From Blastocystis hominis (Eukaryota > Sar > Bigyra > Opalinata > Blastocystidae): a DNA stretch of 64,000 bases. The notes beneath the pieces were generated by a model, which ran no database searches, was not told the origin of the DNA, and saw only the letters and a list, made by a program, of their open reading frames with translations. The position numbers and the translations under genes are program-made. This document shows, piece by piece, positions 1 through 9,892 of the stretch (positions are counted from its first letter, which is position 1; every line of letters begins with the position of its first letter). The DNA lies in assembly GCF_000151665.1 (NCBI RefSeq), contig NW_013171818.1, positions 495,308 through 559,307 of the forward strand, given 5' to 3'.

Positions 1-387
1 AAAACATTTCAAATCGATGGATTGAATCGATTGGAAACTATCAATATCGGAAGCAATTCATTTACGGAAGTGAAATCAGATGATTTTGATTTTGATTTTG
101 ATGATGATGATTTTGATGATGATATTAATGATGATGATTATGATGAATATGATGAATATAATGATAATATATATGATATATCAAAATCATTCCACATATT
201 GAATTGTGAATCATTGGAATCCATTCAAATTGGTGAATATAGTTTCAGTGATTTTGCTGGAGACTTTGAATTGAAGAATCTACCACAATTACAATCCATT
301 CAAATTGGACCAATTGGAAGTTATTCATACAATTTCTTCAGTAGTTCGTTTGTGATTCGAGGTATTGATATGATATTGAATATTTGA
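1..387 (+). pseudogene. Leucine-rich-repeat protein fragment, cut by the left edge
   Basis: The frame is open from base 1 to the stop at 385-387 and no ATG begins it, so it is the 3' end of something longer. Repeated units of the type LESIQIG / LKNLPQLQSIQIG are visible at about residues 12-20, 70-80 and 90-105, which is an LRR (BspA-like) pattern. Between the first two units sits an Asp/Tyr-rich low-complexity stretch (bases 80-180), an expanded GAT microsatellite inside a repeat. The same repeats continue beyond the stop in other frames, so I read this as a decaying gene rather than a true C-terminus. LRR proteins of this kind bind proteins at surfaces; nothing here shows a specific role. 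Confidence 0.6.
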
Positions 388-720
388 ATGATGCATAGAT
401 CTTCCAAATCTACAATCCATTACATTAGGATATTATGCATTCCGTGAATCCTTATCGACAATAATTGAAAGTATTGAATGAATTCGAATGAAATGATTGA
501 TGTAGATCTTCCATCATTACAATCCATTCAACTTGGTTATGGTGCACTTGAAGGTAGTGTCAGTGATTCAAGTTCATTGATAATGCGAAGTAATAATGAA
601 TTGATTGGTTATGATTTGCTTTGTAGATCTTCCAAATCTAACATCATTCACTTCTGTACAATGGAGTTTCCTTTATCCTCGTGTAGTGACATTGGCAAGT
701 ATTTCTGAATATTGAATATG
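388..720 (+). pseudogene. Decayed LRR continuation
   Basis: Further LRR units can be read in shifting frames: DLPNLQSITLG near 400-440 and DLPSLQSIQLG at about 508-542 within the frame 478-708. Stops and frame changes separate them. This looks like the continuation of the fragment at 1-387 after mutation, although short introns could hide some of the shifts. Confidence 0.5.
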
Positions 721-1541
721 GATAGTATTTAGATATTCCAAATCTTCGAAATGTCAACCTACCTAATTCATTCAAGAGAGTTCAAGCACAATTAATTTCG
801 AGTATAGTTTGATTGATTTGATTTGATTCATAGATGTTTCTTCCATTCTCGCTGATCTTGTCCAGATCCATGAATAAATCTATAATTTTGATTTGATTTT
901 ATTTGTTCAGTGATTCGTCATTGTTTAGGATTATTTCGATTGATTGAATGCTTGTTTGTTTCAAACCGATTCTTGATCACAATTCATGATTCTATAATTA
1001 TCAAGATATCAATCCTGCCTAATTATTATGATGTTCTTCTTTACCATTTTAACAATGATACTGAATTATGATTGTTGTTTCTATCAATCAATCATTGTTT
1101 TCGATCATTATCATCATTATTATCATTATAATTATTACCAATGAGCCAATGATCACATATTGAACATTCACAAATGATGAATCCAATCTACCAATAATAA
1201 TAATAATAATAAAAATAATATACAAATGATGGTTTGAATAGGTTTGAACTAGGATTTGTTCAATATTGATAGGAAACTGCTTGCTTCGAATAATCATCAT
1301 CATAATCATGATCATCATGAATAATAAGATTGGATTTGATAGTGACACAATGGAATGGTTGGAATCGATTGATATTGGATGATTATTCACATTTGTGAAT
1401 CCATTGTTAAATCGGTAGATAATACAATACAATACAATACAATAGAATGATTGATATTGAATTAGGATATTGATTTTGACTTATTGAATAGGAATAGATC
1501 ACTGTATACATAGAATAGAATAGAATAAAACATTGGAGTAA
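721..1541. other. AT-rich region with one more LRR relic
   Basis: No gene is supported. At about 1351-1381 the plus strand still reads LESIDIG, an LRR relic. (TAA)n and ACAAT/TAGAA short tandem repeats occur at 1195-1210, 1424-1443 and 1512-1528. The minus-strand frame 1088-1432 is low-complexity Ile/Met and is not credible. Confidence 0.4.
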
Positions 1542-1659
1542 AAGAACAGCATCGAGACTTCTCAGCGAGTCACCCACACTGGTACTAACTCGACTCGTGA
1601 TGACTTAGCTTCCTAGATCGGACGGGTTAGGGCGCTTTCCATCAGATATGGCCGTTCTC
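1542..1659 (-). rRNA. 5S ribosomal RNA
   Basis: Read on the minus strand, the sequence has the 5S layout: GGCCATA near the 5' end, the loop A/helix III block with CCGTCCGATCT, GGAAGCTAAG, and GTTAGTACC...GGGTGACTC towards the 3' end. The first and last bases pair as helix I (AGAACGGC with GCTGTTCT, 8 pairs). The transcript ends in TTTT, a usual RNA polymerase III stop. Length is about 118 nt, normal for 5S. It is a single copy in this window, not a tandem array, and lies 3' of the lipid-transfer gene on the same strand. The exact ends are inferred from pairing. Confidence 0.93.
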
Positions 1660-1756
1660 ATTTCACTTCTACTCAATAACCTAATTATATATCACATTTT
1701 TATCAAGTAATCTCATATTTCCACTTTCAACTCGCTTGTTCGCACCACTGGACGAA

Positions 1757-4700
1757 TCAAACATTCAAGAACTTAATCAAATAAACAGACAAAAGCATGC
1801 TTTGAAGTTCCTCAAATCGATTGTTTACAAAGGTTTCTTGCTGAACTTCCGTGCAAATCGGTGTTGATTCCGAATGAGAAGGAATCGGAGAGTCGTGAAC
1901 GTGCTTTCCTAATAGAAGTCGAATCTTTCTCGATCGCTGCTTCTTTCTTCGTTTCGCGTTCACAAGCGAAGGAACAGGAACAGGCCTTCGCAATAGCGAA
2001 ACGATCCCAGAGAATCCCATTGCATTAGCCATTACAGCGGATGCTTGGGAAACATGTTGTGTGGCTTGAGAGAGTAAATCTGCGATTAAATGCATCCGCA
2101 AAGACGAGAAGATCTGCTTGATGGAGCAAATCCGATCGTGTAATGTGACTGGATGCAATCGAAATGGAATCAATGCGTAATTCACATCAACAGTAGAGGA
2201 GAACAATTCACAATAAACGTGGATCGCATTGACTCGCAAATATCGCAAATTGATCGCTTGCGAGAAATACGACGGCTTTGGATGTTTCGAAATCGAGGCA
2301 TCCTCAAAGAATGAAGCTATTGATTTGAGTGCCGGAATAGAAAAATGCAGTTGGAGGGGAGAAATACTCACAACGACCGAGGAAACACGCGGCAGTTGAC
2401 TGAGTTCGATATTCAATGTGACATGAAGAAAAGGAGACAAAGGCTCGGGTCCTTGTGTGGGTAGTTCCAGTACTGTGGAATTGGATTCAGATTTGCTGTG
2501 GTTGGTTTCTTCATTGGGCAAAAAGAATCGTTTCACTTTCAATGGACGATCCAATGTGGGGTGATTGAAATAGAGATTCGTGGAATCAATCAAAAAAGTG
2601 GAATGGATTAACGAATTATTCTCCACCAGCAACTCACATTCAAGTTGCGTAAAGTTGAGTTTCGATATGATATCGTTCTCCACATTCAGCTGAATGTCAA
2701 TCGACTCAATGTTCATGTTCACCTTTTCTGGAAGCTTCATTTGCTGAAGTTCCAGCGATTTGCACATCGCATTCAACACTTCAAGCAGTTCATCTGCATC
2801 CTTGTATTGCTGATTCCATTTTCTTTGTAACCATTGATTTCTTGTGTCCAAGAGTTGCTCTTTCCCCACTTTTCGAGGAATCGCTATGAAATGGCCACGA
2901 TTTGGAGTGCTCATTTCGTTCAATAAACCCAGAATCATCGACATCTCCGACAGACTAATTGTGCTTTCGATTTGTGGAATTCGAAGAGAAAGATACGATC
3001 GCATGTATTCAACGGATGGAGAAGGAATGGATAATATGCAGGCAGAGTTGAGATTAGAAAAAGTGTCCATCGAAAATGGGGATTTGCTGGATTTTACCGA
3101 AATGTCGCAATTGTGCCAAGAAAGAGTCGTAGAAGACAATGAAAAATCGGATATTTGACAGATTAGTCCTATTTGGTGAACGAGCTGCGGATCTGGATGG
3201 AGCGAAACATACATGACATTTACAATTTTGACATGAATCAAAAAGGAATCCAAGGGTTGGGATGGCTGTTCAGATGGATTCAATAATCGATTGATTCGAG
3301 GTTCGGTGATGAAATGAACGATCCAAGGCTGCAAATCGGATTGCAAATCAATCAAACTTTGAACGAGTCCAGCAGATATTCCAGCCTGGATCTTGTCTAT
3401 TTCAAATATCGAAGAAACTCCATGAACGCGTTTCACTAAAGCCAACGTTCTGGGTTTGTTGTTGGGATAGGAAACATTCAGTTGAAGCTGTTTTAGGGAA
3501 TAGATCTTGTTCGATTCTATGGCTCCTTCTGAGGCGATCAGTTGGATAATCAATGGATTGGATTGAAGTGTGAAATCCAAAGAAGCAAATTGAATCAAGA
3601 AGTCCAAATGGAATGGAACGGAGGGATAATAGGGAATCGGATGTAGATAGGAATAGATGGATGGTAGAATGTTGATTTTGACCGTGAGAGATGGGGACAC
3701 GAGAAGATTGGAGTTCGCATATGTCACTTTTCCATGTTGAAGATAAGCCAGGAAGAGCAGTGTACTTTCTTGCTGCACAGAAACACCAATGCGATCAAAT
3801 GAAATTGTCAAAGAAGAAGAAGAAGAAGAAGAAGATGATGATGATGATGATGATGTTGTTGTATAGTGAATGACAGAATGACTGGATCGAATTCGGATGG
3901 GTGATATAATCGGATTGTAAATACTGACATTAACAACCTCAATTTGGAATTGAGCAGTGATTGGTTGCTTTGGTTGAGATTGAGTCAACTTCACTGAGCA
4001 TTTGGGGAACAAATCAGACACCAATTGGAGTTTCATTTGTTTGGGGCAACCACGAATCGATTCCACGTTTCCACGAATATCAGTTGAACTTGAGGATGAT
4101 TGGATCTGAAGTTTTGTTCCCCGGATTTGGAGAGACGGATAAATATCATCCAGAAATAAGAATTGGATTACATTCGATGATACAACCGAAGAAGACTCGA
4201 AGCTTTTAACGGTGACTTCAGTAGATTGTGCTTGGATGAGTGGATGGTACGATTGCTTCAACCAGCGATTTAAGTTGTCTTCCTTCCATTCAAGGATTCT
4301 CCCCAGTTTGCTCAACAAAATACGTTCGAGCGGAGAAATAGCAACCAAAAATTGCACGGCGAGCGCTGTCATTGTTAGCACGATCTCTTCTGATGGATCT
4401 GGAGATTGCCAATAGAAGAAATTGTAGAATCGAGAAAAAGAGGGTCTGTAATAGCCAGTACTCTTCTGCAATAGCCGTGTACAGGTTTCAATACGATGAA
4501 TCATATCTTCAATCGCTGAAGTCGGGGACATTACATAGATTCGAGGCTTCTCAACGAAAACTTGAGTTTGCACATGATCTACACATTTAATTCCTTCCAT
4601 CCCAACACTCACATTCCAGTTTCTCTCCGCAGTATTCAAATCGCTGAAGCAATTCTCCTGTTGTTACTCCCCAAATAGCTTTTGATTCCTTCATTTCTCC

Positions 4701-6484
4701 CTCGAATTCATTAAGAAGTGAATCGCAAATCAATCGTTTGCACAGAGTAATGCCTTGAACATCGATCACAGCATTGTTTTCCATCCGAAACGAAACCTTA
4801 TTGAAATAGAATTCGATCGAAGGCATGTGATTCCCTCCCCATTCGCTCACTTGAATCGACCAATGATCTTCTTCACTGCGCATTTCCAGCCCTTCACATC
4901 GAATTCGATCCACTTGATTGCCATCTGTTGCAGGGGTTAATCTCCATTCATTCAAAAGCTTCTCTTTTTCTCTACGGTTCGAATAATCGCGATTTCGCAA
5001 ACTTGGCTGTGAAGCTTGGCTGAATTTCTTCCATGAACAATCCAAATAAAATCGATTTCGATCCCTGCAAAACGAATCGTTGCGTTTTCCGATTGAACAC
5101 TGGCAGAATTCCTCCACAATATCGTACATCGCACACCAAACTGAAAAAGTAACTTCCTGTGCGATTCGAAAGATGGTGGCAAACTTGGACATTGAAAAAG
5201 AAAGAGAAACTCCAGAAAAGAAAATGTCCAAAAATGAAACGTGATGGTGAGTGAATCCAGTGAGAACAGATGCACGAATCATCGCTATTTCACCTTCATC
5301 CTGATCCGATATTGAAGTGTTCATCATCCGAATAACCCATTCATCGGATGAAATCGACGATGATAATGAAGTATGAAGAGTAACGTAATGAACATCTTCA
5401 TCTTCTTCTTTTTCTTGCTCTTGATCAGAACTTTCAATCACTCTTCGATTTGATCCGTGTGAACAGTTTTGAACATCAATTGAAAAGAGAATAGTGCAGG
5501 ATGGAATTGAAATAGAGAGTGTTGGATTGTCAATAGAGGATTTATCGTCTCGAAATGATGGAAAATCAAACGAGCGATTGCAAAGGTCTGACTCAGGATT
5601 TTTCCATTGGTTGAGAGATGCAATCATGTGGTAGAATGTGGACAAGCATAGCGATTTTGGCAAAAACCGAATGATCGAGCAAGTGTCGTGAATGATGCTA
5701 TCAAGGAGAGAAGGAGAATAATAATAGAAGAGAGAGGAAGCCATAAAGAAATCTGGCTGAAACGCGATCCCCTTGACTTCCACCACATTCTTTGAGTTAC
5801 TATTCATTCTGATGTGTCTGCATGACCCAGAGAATTGTTGATCTGATGATGCGATAAGGGAGAATGAATTCAAATAGATTGTGCTCCGTGGAGCAATATA
5901 CTTCAAGTGGTCAACGGATAGACTGCAAGTACAGCTGAGTGGTTGGGACCCAGCTAGCAGTTGATCAAACTGAAATTGCACCGGTTGAACAAGGGTACAA
6001 TGATCTGCATGCAAAAGAAAAGAAATCTCGTTCTGTTCTCTTTGAAAGGCCAGCGTTCCATTCATCAAATCCAGTGTGTCAGAAAGTAACACTTTGTCGA
6101 CTGATATAGAAAATGAACTGAGCCGGAATTGAGGAATAATCGAGATTTCTGAAACCGAAAGCTCGTTGAGTTGAAACGAAGATATGCTAACTCCATACCT
6201 CGAAAAAGAAATGTCGCGAACTACACATTGATGGCAGAATGCATTTTTTGAAACGACATGAATTGACGGTACTCGTATATAAATACGAAATACCGGATAA
6301 GACTTGATAACCAAATACGGACAGATGGGATATTGTAGTCTTAGTGCAAAAGGCAGGCGAAGCACTCGCTGAATATATATCAACAGGAATGAAGAAAAGG
6401 CATTGATTAGGAAGTACTATGTTTGATGGTGTCAATTAATTTTACAAAAACAAATATGCAAACGAAAATAATTCCAAGAACCAT
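1757..6484 (-). CDS. Bridge-like lipid-transfer protein candidate (VPS13/Hobbit-like), 1,552 aa
   Basis: Three exons. The first exon is only 33 nt (6484-6452), followed by introns 6417-6451 (35 nt) and 4579-4612 (34 nt); the total is a whole number of codons. Splicing exon 1 to exon 2 creates a continuous N-terminal membrane anchor at about residues 3-30 that neither exon makes alone. The rest is long, lacks enzyme motifs, and consists of beta-strand-like alternation of hydrophobic and polar residues with repeated short segments such as SPLQLHFSIPALKS. A helical C-terminus ends in a basic Lys/Arg cluster. An N-terminal ER anchor plus a long beta groove is the plan of bridge-like lipid-transfer proteins, which carry phospholipids between membranes at contact sites. 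Family assignment is from architecture, not a clear motif. It is smaller than most family members. A run of Ser codons lies around 3815-3860. Confidence 0.55.
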
Positions 6485-6816
6485 ACAATAGAATGCGGAA
6501 TAAAAAAGGGATTTCAAACCTTGAATATCCCCTGGACGAAAAATGGAATTCCAAAAATAGAGGCATCCACTCGTTTCCTATCAAATGACGGTAATTCGAT
6601 GAATGAAGTGCGTATTATATGGAATATTGAAACGTAGATAAATACATCCTGTTATGTCTATTCAAGAGGAATTATCGATGCCGGCATTGTGAACGAGTAT
6701 ATAAATAATGTTTCGCGTATAAATTGGGGAAATCCATCAGTATATGAAATTAAAACGTTGCAGAAATACGTGGTACGCGTTTTTGATAGTAGGTTATGAA
6801 TAGGGAACCGTCATTG
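6485..6816. promoter_or_regulatory. Divergent intergenic region (shared upstream region)
   Basis: This 332 bp stretch separates two diverging start codons (minus at 6484, plus at 6817) and so must hold the promoters of both genes. It is AT-rich with no recognisable TATA or initiator pattern that I can defend. Confidence 0.4.
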
Positions 6817-8416
6817 ATGTTCTCTCATCTAAAAGCGAAGAATATCGTAATTCTGCAATTCGTTTCTTGTGTTCACTGCAGTTAACAGCATTGAAGCAAT
6901 TAAGAGCCTATGCACCTAAAATAATCTCTTTACTCTTAAACCGAAAGGTATTAACCTCAGCAAAGCAACGAAATGAACTACTCGAGGTTATTTGCGATTT
7001 TCTAAAACTATTCAAAGACGATCTGTCGATTATCGAAACTCTTTTGCGTTCTCTGGATGGATTAAATGGTGTTTTGAAAGAGAACGAGTTGCTCACTCTC
7101 TTGACGACTTTGTTGTTTTGGAGTGAATCGATTTTGTGTACTTACATTCAAGCCATCATTTCGATGATCGATTCCTACTCCCCGTTCATAAACCGGAATA
7201 AATGGATCGATTTAAAGAACAGATTGTATTCGATAGAACTCCGAGCACATCAAACAAAACAGCCCTTTGAAGAATACGAAGAAGTTCGATCCCGACTCGA
7301 ATCGTCTTTTGATCACTCCGATTCCTCGTTTTCTTTCTCTCATTCTCGGCTGAGTAATGAAAACTCTCGACTCAGCAATGAAAACTCTCGACTCAGCAAT
7401 GAAAACTCTCGACTCAGCAATGAAAACTCTCGATTTCTAAACGAAAATTCGATCCTAAGCAACAAAAGCAGTCAGCAAACCAACGAAATCTCGCGAATCA
7501 GCAACGAGAATTCGAGCTTTACCAACGAACACAATCGAATTGGAAACGAAAACTCTCAACTTGGAGTGGATCGAAATCGCTACAGCGGCGAACCTTCCTT
7601 CGTGGGGAGCGAACCCACTCAATCGAGCAGTGGAAAACCGCGGAAACGTGCGAGAATGGAAGAACCCAGTTATGGTCCAATCGTTTTTCTTTTCTTGTTT
7701 TTGTTTTTTTCTCTTTTTCTTGTTGCTTTCGTTTCGTGGAAGGCTCCGAAACGGTCGGTTCCCGTTTCGACCGAAGACGTTTACGTTTCTCCGAATTTCG
7801 ATGAATGGGCGCAGCCCTCGCATTCCGAAATTCCGGAAATCGGCCTGTTTTTCACAGAGACGCAAAGCCAACAAGAAGCAGAAGAGGTCGATGAGACCCC
7901 CACGAAACCCCCACCCCCAATAAACGAATTCAGTGAATTTATTAAACCCGATCATTCATCCACAACGCGGATTCGAGAGGAAGCCGATGCATTCATCATC
8001 GAGGAAATCTCCGAATCCGAATCTCCTGCCTCCTCCACATCATCCCATGGATCCCATGGAAACAGTGGAAACAGTGGAAACAGTGGAAACAGTGTGGGCA
8101 GCGAAACACATGAGGACTTTGTGGAAATATCGTTTGCGTCCGATGGACTGTCGTTCAACGTGCTTTTGCTCACGCTTTTGTGTGTGATTTGTACGAACTT
8201 TGAAGCATGGATTCATGTGTAGTTTTCTATGCGTGTTGGAAGGGATGTCAAAAACCATCAGACTCTCCGGACTTGTATTCCACGCCCGTGAAACGAAGGG
8301 ATTATTTGCAAGCAGAATCGATTCTGCAATGTCCGGATTCGATTGATGTGGGCGGTAGGAGGCAAAGGAAACAAGACTTTTCGAGTGTTCTCCCAAATCG
8401 ACAACGTAGATTTTAA
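6817..8416 (+). CDS. Two-span membrane protein with SNENSRL repeats, 510 aa, unknown function
   Basis: Three exons: introns 6847-6881 (35 nt, ends CAG) and 8191-8222 (32 nt). The ATG at 6817 is chosen because splicing its 10-codon exon keeps the frame; the first ATG in the main exon is absent. The N-terminal 150 residues are helical and leucine-rich. Then comes a low-complexity repeat of SNENSRL units (7347-7560), a first membrane segment at about residues 276-296, an acidic Ser/Glu/Pro-rich part, a GNS repeat, and a second membrane segment at about 437-458 formed across the second splice. A basic tail of 50 residues follows, ending in TAA. Such a topology would suit an ER or nuclear-envelope protein, but I do not recognise a family. 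It converges on the phosphatase gene, with interleaved poly(A) motifs. Confidence 0.6.
7347..7560 (+). repeat. 21-bp coding tandem repeat (SNENSRL)
   Basis: Four near-identical 21-bp units encode SNENSRL, followed by about eight diverged units that still keep the N/E/S pattern. All are in frame with the host gene. The gradient from perfect to degenerate suggests recent expansion at the 5' end. Confidence 0.85.
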
Positions 8417-8437
8417 CAAACAAGTGTACTGTTTGTT
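8415..8437. terminator. Interleaved pair of TGTTTGTT poly(A) motifs for convergent genes
   Basis: AACAAACA at 8415-8422 is the octamer on the minus strand; TGTTTGTT at 8430-8437 is the same motif on the plus strand. Each lies just past the end of the gene read in that direction. In Blastocystis this octamer sits about 5 nt downstream of the poly(A) site. On the minus strand that puts cleavage after base 8428, leaving CAG-T, which becomes TAA with poly(A). On the plus strand cleavage would fall near 8424, after an encoded TAA. Confidence 0.7.
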
Positions 8438-8972
8438 TTGTAAATATGAAACCAACTCGGAAGCAGAATCGGCCGCCATCTGATAAATCTCTTCAAAACA
8501 CGCTTTCTGATCTGCAAATCGATACAACAAACCAATGTTACCTCGAGCATAGTAAGCATCCGGTACTTCCTTTCCGTGTTGCCCGGGAATAAAATCAGCG
8601 AGCATTTTCAGTTCAGCCTTTCCTTTCGGATTCAAACTCTTTTTCATATACTCCAAATCCTCCATGTTTGAACTACGGCTCACAAAACCCAAATTCATCG
8701 TACTAATCCATGCCAATAATCAAATCGTAGTTATCAAAATCAGCAGCTTTCACTTGGCGAGCACGATGCTTGGAAATGTCAATTCCGTGTCCTTTCGCAC
8801 ATTTCTGACCTCCACTATGCGGATGCTCTCCAACATGATATGTACTCGTTGCAGCCGAGTCCGCAAAGAAAGTAGGGGCTAAATGGTTCTGGGCAAAGTA
8901 GGAAACAAAGTACCCTTCCACCAGAGGTGACCTGCAAATGTTTCCCAAGCAAACAAACAAAACACCGGGCAT
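8428..8972 (-). CDS. Low-molecular-weight protein tyrosine phosphatase, 171 aa, stop made by polyadenylation
   Basis: Hydrolyses phosphotyrosine through a cysteinyl-phosphate intermediate. The signature CLGNICRS lies at residues 8-15 (nucleophile Cys8, Arg14), close to the N-terminus as in the family. The C-terminal acid motif is PDAYY, where most members have DPYY; the Asp is present. One intron, 8673-8703 (31 nt), splits IGMDY-SNMEDL, a family-conserved block. The coding frame reaches CAA AAC AAA CAG T at 8428 and then meets the minus-strand octamer exactly 5 nt later; without poly(A) addition the frame would read on for tens of codons antisense to the neighbour. With it the length matches the family (about 160 aa). 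It starts 33 nt after the SRP receptor gene. Confidence 0.9.
8952..8959 (-). promoter_or_regulatory. TGTTTGTT octamer inside LMW-PTP codons 5-8
   Basis: The octamer occurs on the transcribed strand 47 nt after the SRP receptor beta stop, but within the codons for LFVC of the phosphatase active-site loop. It is the only copy near that stop, so it may serve as the 3'-end signal of the upstream gene. It could equally be a chance result of the codons for Leu-Phe-Val-Cys. Confidence 0.35.
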
Positions 8973-9005
8973 AAAGTAAAAAAAGTTTAAACTAGACTCT
9001 GCGAA

Positions 9006-9868
9006 TTAAACACATGCGCCAATAAACTCCAAAAAGATCCTCAGATTATTCATTAGCACGCTACAATTCATCGAATAGACCGTACAAGGGGCATATTTCT
9101 TAAAGGTGTACTTCTCATCGCCTCGAAGCTTCCCAACCTCTCGCTCAATCGCATCGTAAACATCCGTATTGAATTTGCAATTCTTCAAATCGCTCTTGTT
9201 CACAGCCAACAGCACAGGAGCGGGATTTTCAATGAATTGCGGATTGGTGAATAGAGTGTTCAAAAAATTCGCAGCATCGACTTCATTCACATTCGTTCCA
9301 TCGATCAAATAAATAATACAAACCGCAAACGAGAGATCGAGGGTTGCTTGATTGGAGGGAGCCAAATATTCTTCAAAAAGAATGTGGAGAAGCTTCATTT
9401 CTTTGTCTGTGTTGGTTTCCAAAGCGATATCGCACTGCCGCACAGAAGAGAGTTCCTGAACTTCACTGTTATGGGCTGCGGCAATCTACAGAACATGGAC
9501 TATACAGAGCAAAACAAACATTATTCATGAGCAACGTTCTTCCACTTCCCTTATCCCCAACCAAGACGGCTTTGGGTCGAAGTTTACTCCTTCGATCCTT
9601 TGCTTTCTCGATAAAGAAGAGGATTACTATACAAAAAACAGCCAGATTATCTACGTACAAAGAAACATGGTAAAACAAATGATATAGAGAAGTGAAATAA
9701 CGGAAATATATAAGATGGAAGATGCCTGATTCTACCGATCGCTTCCATAGCGCGAAAGCCTACATGGGTCACATGAAGTTTCCTCTGGATGAAGAGAGTC
9801 GAAGAATCAAAAGCCTTGAAGGCCCACGAGGGAACCAGGTCCATGAGCAGATCCAAATTGCGTGCCAT
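9006..9868 (-). CDS. Signal recognition particle receptor, beta subunit, 254 aa
   Basis: Membrane-anchored small GTPase of the ER that holds SRP receptor alpha for co-translational targeting. Four exons with introns 9732-9763 (32 nt), 9627-9658 (32 nt) and 9486-9519 (34 nt); the sum is in frame. Exon 2 encodes the single membrane span (about residues 40-64), missed if introns are ignored. The P-loop GDKGSGRT is at about 83-90, then the NKSD motif that reads guanine; the DxxG segment is weak, as is common in this subunit. ATG at 9868 lies 24 nt after the stop of the GT49 gene and directly after its octamer. The P-loop intron begins with GTTTGTT. Confidence 0.87.
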
Positions 9869-9871
9869 TCC

Positions 9872-9879
9872 AACAAACA
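9872..9879 (-). terminator. TGTTTGTT motif of the GT49 gene
   Basis: The octamer lies 13 nt after the encoded TAA (9893-9895) of the glycosyltransferase gene and 3 nt before the next start codon at 9868. Cleavage 5 nt upstream would give a 3' untranslated region of fewer than 10 nt. Confidence 0.6.
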
Positions 9880-9892
9880 GTAAAAAACTGGA

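Noticed and set aside
7347-7560. CRISPR-like array of 21-bp repeats
   Set aside because: The repeats are tandem without spacers and are in frame within a coding region of a eukaryotic gene.
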